The position numbers were made by a program, and so were the translations under genes. Positions 8,532 to 16,630 of a stretch of DNA of 64,000 bases are shown here, piece after piece. Below the pieces are notes generated by a model. The model did not search any database. It was not told where the DNA came from and saw only the letters and a list, made by a program, of their open reading frames with translations. Each line of letters begins with the position of its first letter. The first letter of the stretch is position 1. Origin of the DNA: Streptomyces candidus (GTDB taxonomy: Bacteria; Actinomycetota; Actinomycetes; Streptomycetales; Streptomycetaceae); contig NZ_JACHEM010000015.1 of assembly GCF_014207445.1 (NCBI RefSeq), positions 62,001-126,000 of the forward strand, given 5' to 3'.

Positions 8532-8562
8532 CGGCGGTGCCGGATGTCACCCGGCACCGCCG
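8532..8562 (+). terminator. Hairpin terminator after cupin gene
   Basis: A 12-bp perfect inverted repeat (8532-8543 and 8551-8562, loop of seven) lies 89 nt after the cupin stop. Confidence 0.75.
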
Positions 8563-8692
8563 AGGAACGGCTCGCCCGGGGTGAACCCGGCGGGCACCGC
8601 TGTCGTAGAGGCGAAGGACACGCCCGCACGCGTCGCGTGCCCGAGGGCAGGCCGGCAACTAGCACGGCCTCTTTCCGTCTCAAGGGGATTCC

Positions 8693-9568
8693 ATGGCTCA
8701 CTCTCGCCCGTACCCGACACTCCGCGCAGGGATGGTGACGGCCGCCGTCCTCACCGCCTCGTTGCTGACATCCGGAGCCGCCCCCGCCACCGCGGCCGGA
8801 GGCTCCGGACCGCGACCCGTCAACCACTACGTGGCCCTCGGTGACTCCTACGCCGCCGGAACGGGCCTGCCCCGGCAGACGGACGCGGAGTGCATGCGTT
8901 CCCTGGGCAGCTACCCGGCGTTGCTCGCCGAGACGTACAAGCCGTCCGTCTTCAAGGACGTCACCTGCGGTGGAGCCACCACTCGCTCCCTGTGGAATCA
9001 CCAGGGCTCGGCCGCACCCCAGGTCGACGCCCTCACCCGGGACACCGACCTGGTGACCGTCACGCTCGGCGGCAACGACCTCGGCTTCTCCTCCGTTCTC
9101 ACCAGATGCGTCCTGGCCGGTCTCGGCACGCGAGAGGGATCTCCCTGCCGGGACAAGGCGGCGCAGGAGGTGGACGCGGGCTTCGCGCGGCTGAACACGC
9201 GCCTGCCCGACATGCTCACCGATATCAAGCGGCGCAGCCCGCGAGCGCGTGTCGTCGTGGTCGGGTACCCCAACCCGTTCCCCGCCGACGGAAGCACCTG
9301 CGGTTCCGCGGTGCCCCTGGCCAAGGGTGACGTCACCTGGCTCCACCAGACCACGAACCGGCTGAACTTCATGCTGGAGCTGGTGGCCTACACGAAGCAG
9401 GCCGAGTTCGTCGACACCTCGTCGGTGTTCCGGGGTCACGACATGTGCCGGTCGTCCGCCGAACGGTGGATCAACCCGCTGCTGCCGCAGACGTCCGGAT
9501 CCGCGCATCCCCACGCGGTCGGCCACCTGATCACCGCCGTCGAAGTGTACGAACGGCTCAAGAAGTAG
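8693..9568 (+). CDS. Secreted SGNH/GDSL hydrolase (lipase or esterase)
   Basis: A 291-residue exported esterase. The signal peptide spans about 1-36 (hydrophobic core GMVTAAVLTASLL, cleavage near ATAAGG). Block I is VALGDSYAAGTG with nucleophile Ser52, block III is GGNDLGF with Asn128, and block V is SAHPHAVGH with the catalytic His at about 272. Cysteines in CMRSLG, VTCGG and others are placed for the disulfides typical of Streptomyces SGNH lipases such as the S. rimosus and S. coelicolor enzymes. It is likely active on ester lipids in the medium. It stands alone with its own terminator. Confidence 0.92.
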   Translation: MAHSRPYPTLRAGMVTAAVLTASLLTSGAAPATAAGGSGPRPVNHYVALGDSYAAGTGLPRQTDAECMRSLGSYPALLAETYKPSVFKDVTCGGATTRSLWNHQGSAAPQVDALTRDTDLVTVTLGGNDLGFSSVLTRCVLAGLGTREGSPCRDKAAQEVDAGFARLNTRLPDMLTDIKRRSPRARVVVVGYPNPFPADGSTCGSAVPLAKGDVTWLHQTTNRLNFMLELVAYTKQAEFVDTSSVFRGHDMCRSSAERWINPLLPQTSGSAHPHAVGHLITAVEVYERLKK

Positions 9569-9574
9569 TCACCT

Positions 9575-9616
9575 CCCTCCCCGGGGCCCGTAGCTGTACT
9601 TCGGCCCCGGGGAGGG
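9575..9616 (+). terminator. Hairpin terminator after SGNH hydrolase
   Basis: A perfect 14-bp inverted repeat (9575-9588 and 9603-9616) with a 14-nt loop starts six bases after the stop codon. Confidence 0.85.
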
Positions 9617-9847
9617 GGGCCGGATCCGACAGGCCCCGGGCGCCGTCCGCTGTCGGGAGGGCGCGGAATCCGCGTGCGCTGGTGTGCGAATGAAGCTCGG
9701 CTTGGGGGCCGGTTAAGAAAACCTCGATGGACGCGGCCCGTCCGGATCGGCAGATTGGTGCACGCAAGCGATCACCACGAACCCTGCCCCGGATCAGCGC
9801 TGCCCCGAAGGCGCTGCCCCCACGCCACACCGCCTGGAGCCACAGCC

Positions 9848-10876
9848 ATGAGAGCACTCGTCAAGCACAAGGCCGAGCCCGGGCTGTGGCTCATGGACGT
9901 GCCCGAACCCGAAACCGGTCCCGGCGACGTGCTGATCAAGGTGCTGCGCACCGGCATCTGCGGCACCGACCTGCACATCCGCAACTGGGACGGCTGGGCG
10001 CAGCAGGCCGTCACCACGCCCCGCGTGCTGGGCCACGAGTTCGTCGGTGAGGTCGCGCACACCGGCGCGGACGTCCAGGACATCAAGGTCGGGGACATCG
10101 TCAGCGGTGAGGGCCACCTCGTGTGCGGCAAGTGCCGCAACTGTCTGGCCGGGCGCCGCCACCTGTGCCGCTCCACCGTCGGCCTGGGGGTCGGCGTGGA
10201 CGGCGCCTTCGCGGAGTACGTGGCCCTGCCCGCCTCCAACGTGTGGGTGCACCGCACCAAGGTCGACCTGGACGTCGCGGCGATCTTCGACCCGTTCGGC
10301 AACGCCGTGCACACCGCGCTGTCCTTCCCGCTGGTCGGCGAGGACGTCCTGATCACCGGCGCGGGACCGATCGGCATCATGGCCGCCGCCGTCGCCAGGC
10401 ACGCGGGCGCACGCAGCGTCGTCATCACCGACGTCAGCGAGCCCCGCCTGGAGCTGGCCCGTCAGGTCGGCGCGACCCTCGCCGTCAACGTGGCACAGAG
10501 CAGCATCAAGGAGGCCCAGGCCAAGCTCGGCCTCAAGGAGGGCTTCGACATCGGCCTGGAGATGTCCGGCCGCCCCGAAGCGATGCGCGACATGGTCGAC
10601 AACATGACGCACGGCGGCCGCATCGCCATGCTCGGCCTGCCCGCCGAGGAATTCGCCGTCGACTGGTCCCGGATCGTCACATCGATGATCACCGTCAAGG
10701 GCATCTACGGCCGCGAGATGTACGAGACCTGGTACGCGATGACCGTCCTGATCGAGGCCGGACTCGACCTGCGCCCCGTCATCACCGGCAGCTACGCCTA
10801 CCAGGACTTCCAGGCCGCCTTCGACGAGGCCGCCACCGCCCGCAGCGGCAAGATCATCCTCGACTGGACCGTCTGA
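9848..10876 (+). CDS. tdh: L-threonine 3-dehydrogenase
   Basis: A 342-residue zinc-containing medium-chain dehydrogenase that oxidises L-threonine to 2-amino-3-ketobutyrate with NAD+. The catalytic zinc ligand Cys38 is in TGICGTDLHI and the His is in LGHEFVGEV. The structural zinc lobe reads CGKCRNCLAGRRHLC, and the NAD site is ITGAGPIGIMAA. The length matches bacterial Tdh (about 341). The next gene is kbl, 31 nt downstream, whose product consumes the unstable ketone, so the pair converts threonine to glycine and acetyl-CoA. ATG follows a weak purine stretch. Confidence 0.96.
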   Translation: MRALVKHKAEPGLWLMDVPEPETGPGDVLIKVLRTGICGTDLHIRNWDGWAQQAVTTPRVLGHEFVGEVAHTGADVQDIKVGDIVSGEGHLVCGKCRNCLAGRRHLCRSTVGLGVGVDGAFAEYVALPASNVWVHRTKVDLDVAAIFDPFGNAVHTALSFPLVGEDVLITGAGPIGIMAAAVARHAGARSVVITDVSEPRLELARQVGATLAVNVAQSSIKEAQAKLGLKEGFDIGLEMSGRPEAMRDMVDNMTHGGRIAMLGLPAEEFAVDWSRIVTSMITVKGIYGREMYETWYAMTVLIEAGLDLRPVITGSYAYQDFQAAFDEAATARSGKIILDWTV

Positions 10877-10907
10877 CCTCCCCGACTCTTCCTCCAAGGA
10901 GCACCTC

Positions 10908-12101
10908 ATGTACGCGTCCGTCCGCGACGAACTGCGCACCACCCTCGACGAGATCCGCGAAGCCGGACTCTTCAAGCCCGAGCGCGTCATCAGCAGCCCG
11001 CAGAGCGCCACCGTCGGCGTCACCGCCGACGGGCAGGCGGCCGACGTGCTCAACTTCTGCGCCAACAACTACCTCGGTCTCGCCGACCACCCCGAGGTCG
11101 TCGCCGCCGCCAAGGACGCCCTGGACCGCTGGGGCTACGGCATGGCCTCCGTACGGTTCATCTGCGGCACCCAGGAGATCCACAAGGAGCTGGAGGGCCG
11201 GCTCTCCACGTTCCTCGGCCAGGAGGACACGATCCTCTACTCCTCCTGCTTCGACGCCAACGGCGGCGTCTTCGAGACCCTGCTGGGTGCCGAGGACGCG
11301 GTGATCTCCGACGCCCTCAACCACGCCAGCATCATCGACGGCATCCGCCTGTCCAAGGCCCGCCGCCACCGCTATGCCAACCGCGACCTCGCCGACCTGG
11401 AGAAGCAGCTCCAGGACACCCAGGACGCCCGCCGCCGCCTCATCGTCACCGACGGCGTCTTCTCCATGGACGGCTACGTCGCCCCCCTGACGGAGATCTG
11501 CGACCTCGCCGACCGCTACGACGCGATGGTCATGGTCGACGACTCGCACGCGGTCGGCTTCGTCGGCGAGGGCGGCCGCGGCACCCCCGAGCTGCACGGC
11601 GTGATGGACCGCGTCGACATCATCACCGGCACCCTCGGCAAGGCACTCGGCGGCGCGTCCGGCGGCTACGTCGCCGCCCGCGCGGAGATCGTCGCCCTGC
11701 TGCGCCAGCGCTCGCGCCCGTACCTGTTCTCCAACTCGCTCGCCCCGGTCATCGCCGCCGCCTCCCTCAAGGTCCTCGACCTGCTGGAGTCGGCGGGCGA
11801 CCTGCGCGGGAAGCTCGCCGCCAACACGAAGCTGTTCCGCACGAAGATGACCGAGGCGGGCTTCGACATCCTGCCCGGCGACCACGCCATCGCCCCCGTC
11901 ATGATCGGCGACGCCGCCGAGGCGGGCCGCATGGCGGAGCTGCTCCTGGAGCGCGGCGTGTACGTCATCGGCTTCTCCTACCCGGTCGTCCCGATGGGCA
12001 AGGCGCGCATCCGCGTCCAGCTCTCCGCCGCGCACTCCACCGAGGACGTCGAGCGGGCGATTGCGGCGTTCGTCGACGCACGGGCGACACTGGCTGGGTG
12101 A
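10908..12101 (+). CDS. kbl: Glycine C-acetyltransferase (2-amino-3-ketobutyrate CoA ligase)
   Basis: A 397-residue PLP enzyme of the alpha-oxoamine synthase family that splits 2-amino-3-ketobutyrate with CoA to glycine and acetyl-CoA. The PLP lysine is in ITGTLGKALGGASGG (Lys245), with the cofactor Asp in VMVDDSHAVGF. CANNYLGLADHPEV and SVRFICGTQEIHKELE are classic Kbl signatures. The length equals E. coli Kbl (398). AAGGAG precedes the ATG. It forms an operon with tdh, and its TGA overlaps the GTG start of the LysR regulator. Confidence 0.96.
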   Translation: MYASVRDELRTTLDEIREAGLFKPERVISSPQSATVGVTADGQAADVLNFCANNYLGLADHPEVVAAAKDALDRWGYGMASVRFICGTQEIHKELEGRLSTFLGQEDTILYSSCFDANGGVFETLLGAEDAVISDALNHASIIDGIRLSKARRHRYANRDLADLEKQLQDTQDARRRLIVTDGVFSMDGYVAPLTEICDLADRYDAMVMVDDSHAVGFVGEGGRGTPELHGVMDRVDIITGTLGKALGGASGGYVAARAEIVALLRQRSRPYLFSNSLAPVIAAASLKVLDLLESAGDLRGKLAANTKLFRTKMTEAGFDILPGDHAIAPVMIGDAAEAGRMAELLLERGVYVIGFSYPVVPMGKARIRVQLSAAHSTEDVERAIAAFVDARATLAG

Positions 12102-13012
12102 TCGACCCCAGACGGCTCCGCATTCTGAGGGCCGTGGCGGACCACCGTACGGTGACCGCCGCGGCCTCCGCGCTGTACCTGACCCCTTCCGCCGTGTCCC
12201 AGCAGCTCAACGCGCTGGAGCAGGAGACCGGGCACGCCCTGCTGATCCGCAGCGGCAAGGGGGTGGAGCTGACCGCGGCGGGCGAGATCCTGCTCGCCCA
12301 CGCCCACGCCGTCCTCGCTCAGCTGGAACGTGCCGAGGCGGAGCTCGCCGACTACGCGGGCGGTGCCGCCGGAGAGGTCATGGTCGCCTCCTTCGCCACC
12401 GGTATCGCGGAGGTCGTCGCCCCCGCCGTCGGCAGGCTGGCCACCGCGCATCCCGGCATCCGCATGCGGGTGTGGGACGCGGAGGGCGACGAGAGCCTCC
12501 CGCTGGTCCTGGGCGGCAAGGCGGACGTCGCGGTCGCCGTCGACTACCGGGGCGCGCCCCGCGAGGACGACCTGCGCCTGGCGCGCGTACCGCTGTACGC
12601 CGAGCCCTTCGACGCGGTGCTGCCCGCGGAGCACCCGCTGTCCGGTGTGGACCACGTCGCACTCGCGGGACTCGCCGACAGCGACTGGATCGGCCCCTAC
12701 CCCGGCAACCCCTGCCACGACATGGTCCTGCTCGCCTGTGAACTCGCCGGTTTCCAGCCCCGCCTCAAGCACTCCTCCGACGACTTCCGTGCGGTGGTCG
12801 CCCTCGCGGGCGCCGGCGCGGGAGTGGCGCTCGTGCCGCGTTCCGCCCTGCGCGGGATGGAACTGAAGGACGCCGTCGTACGTCCCGTGGCGGGGCCCGC
12901 GGCGACCCGCCGGGTGTTCGCCGCCGTACGTCGCGGCGCGGAGGAGCACCCGCTGATCCGGCCGGTGCTCGACGCCCTCGTCACCTCGGCGGGCGGCCTC
13001 ACCACCGGATGA
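12098..13012 (+). CDS. LysR family transcriptional regulator
   Basis: A 304-residue LysR protein. The winged helix-turn-helix at 1-60 contains RAVADHRTVTAAASALYLTPSAVSQQL, followed by a linker helix and a two-lobe effector domain from about 88 (VMVASFATGIAEVVAPAV). The GTG start overlaps the kbl stop by four bases (GTGA), so it should be translated with the threonine operon. That favours a role in regulating tdh-kbl, although LysR genes are more often divergent from their targets. The effector is unknown. Confidence 0.9.
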   Translation: MIDPRRLRILRAVADHRTVTAAASALYLTPSAVSQQLNALEQETGHALLIRSGKGVELTAAGEILLAHAHAVLAQLERAEAELADYAGGAAGEVMVASFATGIAEVVAPAVGRLATAHPGIRMRVWDAEGDESLPLVLGGKADVAVAVDYRGAPREDDLRLARVPLYAEPFDAVLPAEHPLSGVDHVALAGLADSDWIGPYPGNPCHDMVLLACELAGFQPRLKHSSDDFRAVVALAGAGAGVALVPRSALRGMELKDAVVRPVAGPAATRRVFAAVRRGAEEHPLIRPVLDALVTSAGGLTTG

Positions 13013-13038
13013 CCGGGCGGGAGCGTCAGTACGGCGTA

Positions 13039-13066
13039 CCGGAGCACCCGTGGGGGTGCACTCCGG
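13039..13066 (+). terminator. Imperfect hairpin after LysR gene
   Basis: Arms at 13039-13049 and 13054-13066 pair over 11 bases with a two-base bulge and a short loop. It separates the threonine operon from the SoxR-type promoter that follows. Confidence 0.6.
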
Positions 13067-13073
13067 GAATCGA

Positions 13074-13104
13074 TTGACCCCAAGTCCGGTTGAGGTCCTA
13101 GCGT
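13074..13104 (+). promoter_or_regulatory. SoxR/MerR-type promoter with operator in a 19-bp spacer
   Basis: The -35 TTGACC (13074-13079) and -10 TAGCGT (13099-13104) are separated by 19 bp, the long spacer diagnostic of MerR-family activation. Inside is the dyad CCCCAAG-TCCG-GTTGAGG, matching the SoxR half-site CCTCAAG with one mismatch per arm. It aligns base for base with the layout of E. coli soxS. It reads towards the ABC exporter gene. No soxR gene is in the window, so the activator would act in trans. Confidence 0.75.
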
Positions 13105-13176
13105 GCGCAGTGCTCCCCGGTCCGGCTCCGCCGACGGGTCACCGAGCAGCGGACCTACACCTTCCGGAGGCACCCC

Positions 13177-15066
13177 GTGGACATGGAAGTCACCGCGTGG
13201 ACATCGATGCACAGCGTCATGACCGCGCAGGACGACAAGCGTCCCTTCTCCCGCGCCACCCTGCGCCGCATCCTCTCCTTCGCGGGCCCGCACCGCGCCA
13301 AGCTGCTCCAGTTCCTGGCGCTGAGCGTCGTCACCGCACTCCTCGCCGTCGCCACCCCCGTACTCGCGGGCCGGGTCGTCGACGCCATCGTCAAGGGGGA
13401 CGCCGACGGCACCATCACCCGGCTCGCCCTGCTCATCGCACTGATCGCGGTCGTCGAGGCGGTACTGGCGCTGGCCACCAGGTGGCTGTCGGCCAACCTC
13501 GGTGAGGGGCTGATCCTCGACCTGCGCACCGCAGTCTTCGACCACGTCCAGCGGATGCCGGTCGCCTTCTTCACCCGTACCCGCACCGGTGCGCTCGTCA
13601 GCCGCCTCAACAATGACGTCATCGGCGCCCAGCGCGCCTTCAGCAACACCCTTTCCGGTGTCGTCTCCAACCTCGTCACCCTGCTGCTGACCCTCGCCGT
13701 GATGCTCAGCATCTCCTGGCAGATCACCCTGCTCGCCCTCGTGCTGCTGCCGGTCTTCGTCGTCCCGGCTCGTCGGATGGGCTCGCGGATGGCCCGGCTC
13801 CAGCGCGAGGCCGCCGCCCACAACGCCACCATGGGCACACAGATGACGGAGCGGTTCTCCGCGCCCGGAGCGACGCTGATCAAGCTGTTCGGGCGGCCCG
13901 CCGACGAGTCCGCCGAGTTCGCCGCCAGGGCCGGCCGGGTGCGTGACATCGGCGTGCGCACCGCCATGGTGCAGTCCACCTTCATCACCGCCCTCACCCT
14001 CGTCTCCGCCCTCGCGCTCGCGCTGGTCTACGGCCTCGGCGGCTTCTACGCCCTGCGCGGCAGCCTCGAACCCGGGGCCGTCGTCTCCCTGGCGCTGCTG
14101 CTCACCCGCCTCTACGCCCCGCTGACCGCCCTGGCCGGCGCGCGCGTCGAGGTGATGAGCGCGCTGGTCAGCTTCGAGCGGGTCTTCGAGATCCTCGACC
14201 TCAAGCCGCTGATCGCCGAGAAGCCCGACGCGCGGAAGGTCCCCGAGGGGCCGGTGTCCGTCGAGTTCGACAACGTCACCTTCGCCTATCCGTCCGCCGA
14301 CAAGGTCTCCCTCGCCTCCCTCGAAGACGTGGCCGTCCTCGACAACAGGGGTGGCACGGACGTCCTGCACGACGTGTCCTTCCGTGCCGAGCCCGGCAGG
14401 ATGGTCGCCCTCGTCGGCTCCTCCGGCGCGGGCAAGTCGACCATCGCGCAACTTCTGCCCCGGCTGTACGACGCGGACGCGGGCGCGGTGCGGCTCGGCG
14501 GCGTCGACGTGCGCGAACTGAGCACCGACTCGATCCGGGCGACCCTCGGCATGGTCACCCAGGACGGCCACCTCTTCCACGAGTCCGTCCGCGCCAACCT
14601 CCTTCTGGCCCGCCCGGAAGCCACCGAGGAGGAGGTCTGGGACGCCCTGCGCCGCTCCCGTCTCGACGACCTCGTGGCCTCCCTGCCCGACGGCCTGGAC
14701 ACCGTCGTGGGGGAGCGCGGCTACCGGCTCTCCGGCGGCGAACGCCAGCGCCTCACCATCGCCCGGCTGCTCCTCGCCCGCCAGCGCGTCGTCATCCTCG
14801 ACGAGGCGACCGCCCACCTCGACTCGACATCGGAGGCGGCGGTGCAGGAGGCACTGGCCGAGGCCCTGGAGGGGCGCACCGCGGTCGTCATCGCGCACCG
14901 GCTCTCCACCGTCCGGGCCGCCGACCTGATCCTCGTCGTCGAAGACGGGCGGATCGTCGAGCGGGGCACCCACACCGAACTGCTGGCGGCAGGCGGCCGG
15001 TACGAGCAGCTGTACCGCACCCAGTTCGAGCGCCCCGGATCCGAGGAGCCCCAGCCGGTCGCCTGA
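13177..15066 (+). CDS. ABC exporter, fused permease and ATPase
   Basis: A 629-residue half-transporter. Six transmembrane helices span about 25-330, with a coupling region near TRTRTGALVSRLNND. The nucleotide-binding domain has Walker A GSSGAGKS (414-421), signature LSGGERQR (518-525) and Walker B VVILDEATAHLD, then the switch His in IAHRLST. Exporters of this type act as homodimers or heterodimers and expel drugs, lipids or peptides. GTG at 13177 has CGGAGG six bases upstream. The promoter is SoxR-like, which suggests induction by redox-cycling compounds; in S. coelicolor an ABC transporter is a known SoxR target. It is followed by a redox-domain regulator. Confidence 0.92.
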   Translation: MDMEVTAWTSMHSVMTAQDDKRPFSRATLRRILSFAGPHRAKLLQFLALSVVTALLAVATPVLAGRVVDAIVKGDADGTITRLALLIALIAVVEAVLALATRWLSANLGEGLILDLRTAVFDHVQRMPVAFFTRTRTGALVSRLNNDVIGAQRAFSNTLSGVVSNLVTLLLTLAVMLSISWQITLLALVLLPVFVVPARRMGSRMARLQREAAAHNATMGTQMTERFSAPGATLIKLFGRPADESAEFAARAGRVRDIGVRTAMVQSTFITALTLVSALALALVYGLGGFYALRGSLEPGAVVSLALLLTRLYAPLTALAGARVEVMSALVSFERVFEILDLKPLIAEKPDARKVPEGPVSVEFDNVTFAYPSADKVSLASLEDVAVLDNRGGTDVLHDVSFRAEPGRMVALVGSSGAGKSTIAQLLPRLYDADAGAVRLGGVDVRELSTDSIRATLGMVTQDGHLFHESVRANLLLARPEATEEEVWDALRRSRLDDLVASLPDGLDTVVGERGYRLSGGERQRLTIARLLLARQRVVILDEATAHLDSTSEAAVQEALAEALEGRTAVVIAHRLSTVRAADLILVVEDGRIVERGTHTELLAAGGRYEQLYRTQFERPGSEEPQPVA

Positions 15067-15105
15067 TCCGTACGGAAGGAGAACCCACCGGCCTACGATG
15101 GGCGG

Positions 15106-15141
15106 ATGAGCCCCGACAGCCTCCTGGTAGCACACCCGTGA
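15106..15141 (+). CDS. Possible leader peptide, 11 codons, coupled to HxlR-redoxin gene
   Basis: ATG at 15106 lies exactly six bases after TACGAT (15094-15099), the usual geometry of a leaderless Streptomyces mRNA. The 11-residue frame MSPDSLLVAHP ends in a TGA that overlaps the GTG start of the next gene (GTGA). That gene has no good Shine-Dalgarno sequence of its own, so translational coupling is plausible. No -35 consensus is evident. The alternative is that the ATG is fortuitous. Confidence 0.45.
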   Translation: MSPDSLLVAHP

Positions 15142-16004
15142 CCCGCCGCCGCCAGACCGACGACACCTGCGGCATCGCCCAGGCCGCAGGCGTCGTCGGC
15201 GACTGGTGGACCCTGCTGGTCCTGCGCGAGATCGCCCGCGGGCACGTGCGGTTCGACCGTCTCGCGGCCGAACTGGGGCTGTCCCGCAAGGTGCTCTCCG
15301 AGCGGCTGACCACGCTCACCGGGCACGAGGTGCTGGAGCGCCGCCCCTACCAGGACAGGCCGACGCGTTACGAGTACGTCCTCACCGAGCGCGGCCGGGA
15401 CCTGCTCCCGGTGCTGGTCTCCCTCCAGGACTGGGCCGACCGGTGGCTGCTCGGCGACGGAACCCTGACGGGGACCGCCACGGGCGGAAGCGGCGAAACG
15501 ATCCGCGTCCACCAGCTCGTCGGCACCCGGATCCCCGACGGGCTGGAGCTGCCCGGCACGGACGGGGACGTCCACTCCCCGGTCGCGCCGGGAGCCCGTG
15601 CCACCGTCCTGTTCGCCTACCCCGCCACCGGCGTCCCCGGCGGCCCGCCCCGGCCTGACGTCCCCGGGGCCGCGGGCTGCACCCTGGAGAACCGGCTCTT
15701 CGGCGAGGCCTGGCCGCGGTTCGACGCCGCGGGGATCGCCGTACGCGGCGTGAGTACCCAGCTGCCGGGCGAGCAGGCGCGCTTCGCGGCGGCCGAGAAC
15801 CTGCCCTTCGTCCTGCTCTCCGACGAACGGCTCCGGCTCGCCGCCGCCCTGCGCCTGCCGACGTTCCGGTCGGCCCAGGACCTCCGTCTCAAGAGGCTGA
15901 TCCTGGTCGTCGACGCGCAGCGCACCCTGCGGCACGCCCTGTTCCCCGTGACCGACATCCCGGCGGCGGTCGAGGAGGCACTCGCCCTCGGCAGCTCCCT
16001 GTGA
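15138..16004 (+). CDS. HxlR-type winged-helix regulator fused to a redoxin (AhpC/TSA-like) domain
   Basis: A 288-residue two-domain protein. Residues about 11-105 are an HxlR (MarR-like) DNA-binding domain: CGIAQAAGVVGDWWTLLVLREIARGHVRFDRL, then LTTLTGHEVLERRPYQDRPTR. It has an N-terminal Cys11 at the position often used as a redox sensor. Residues about 145-285 resemble a peroxiredoxin/thioredoxin fold: TVLFAYPATGVPG, a Cys in PGAAGCTLENRLF (about 181), and GIAVRGVSTQLPGEQARFAAAENLPFVLLSDE. It probably senses oxidants or electrophiles. It sits 71 nt downstream of a SoxR-promoter ABC exporter on the same strand and converges on the deaminase gene with six bases between the stops. Confidence 0.85.
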   Translation: MTRRRQTDDTCGIAQAAGVVGDWWTLLVLREIARGHVRFDRLAAELGLSRKVLSERLTTLTGHEVLERRPYQDRPTRYEYVLTERGRDLLPVLVSLQDWADRWLLGDGTLTGTATGGSGETIRVHQLVGTRIPDGLELPGTDGDVHSPVAPGARATVLFAYPATGVPGGPPRPDVPGAAGCTLENRLFGEAWPRFDAAGIAVRGVSTQLPGEQARFAAAENLPFVLLSDERLRLAAALRLPTFRSAQDLRLKRLILVVDAQRTLRHALFPVTDIPAAVEEALALGSSL

Positions 16005-16010
16005 CGGCCG

Positions 16011-16460
16011 CTACGCGCCGATGTCCTCGCCCCACAGCTCGGGCTTCGCCGCGATGAAGTCCGCCATCATCCGCGCGCACCGCACGTCGTTCAACTGCAC
16101 GATCTCCACCCCGTGCGAGGCCAGCCAGTCGTGCCCGCCGTGGAAGGTCTCGGACTCGCCCACGACCACCCGCGAGATACCGAACTGGCGCACCAGACCG
16201 CTGCAGTACCAGCACGGCGACAGCGTCGTCACCATGGTGGTGCCCCGGTACGAACGTTGCCGGCCCGCGTTGCGGAACGCCGCCGTCTCCGCGTGCATCG
16301 ACGGGTCGCCGTTCTGCACCCGCAGGTTGCGGCCGCGTCCCAGCAGCGTGCCGTCCGCCCCGTACAGGGCGGCCCCGATCGGGATGCCACCCTCGGCCAG
16401 CCCCCTCCGGGCCTCCTCGACGGCGGTCGCCAGCCACTGCCGGGCCTGTGCCTGATCCAT
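16011..16460 (-). CDS. Nucleoside/cytosine deaminase family protein
   Basis: A 149-residue zinc-dependent deaminase. The zinc and proton-shuttle motif is SMHAETAAF (His56, Glu58) and the second motif is SPCWYCSGL (Cys83, Cys86). The arrangement and the C-terminal GHDWLASHGVEIVQLNDVRC are closest to yeast-type cytosine deaminase and related purine/pyrimidine deaminases, so it likely hydrolytically deaminates a free base or nucleoside in salvage. ATG is preceded by CAGGAGACG. It is too short and lacks the tRNA-binding features expected of TadA. Confidence 0.87.
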   Translation of the reverse strand: MDQAQARQWLATAVEEARRGLAEGGIPIGAALYGADGTLLGRGRNLRVQNGDPSMHAETAAFRNAGRQRSYRGTTMVTTLSPCWYCSGLVRQFGISRVVVGESETFHGGHDWLASHGVEIVQLNDVRCARMMADFIAAKPELWGEDIGA

Positions 16461-16630
16461 GGACGTCTCCTGGTCTGCTCCTGGTCCGCGGTGCGGGGCT
16501 GCGCTCCCGCACCAGTGTGCGGCAACGGAAGGGACCGCCGCTGACCTGGGGCTCCGTGCACGGCCGCGGGCCCGGCCGACCGGGGGCGGCCGTTTCCGGG
16601 GCCGCCGCCCCGGGTTAGCCTGAACCCACG

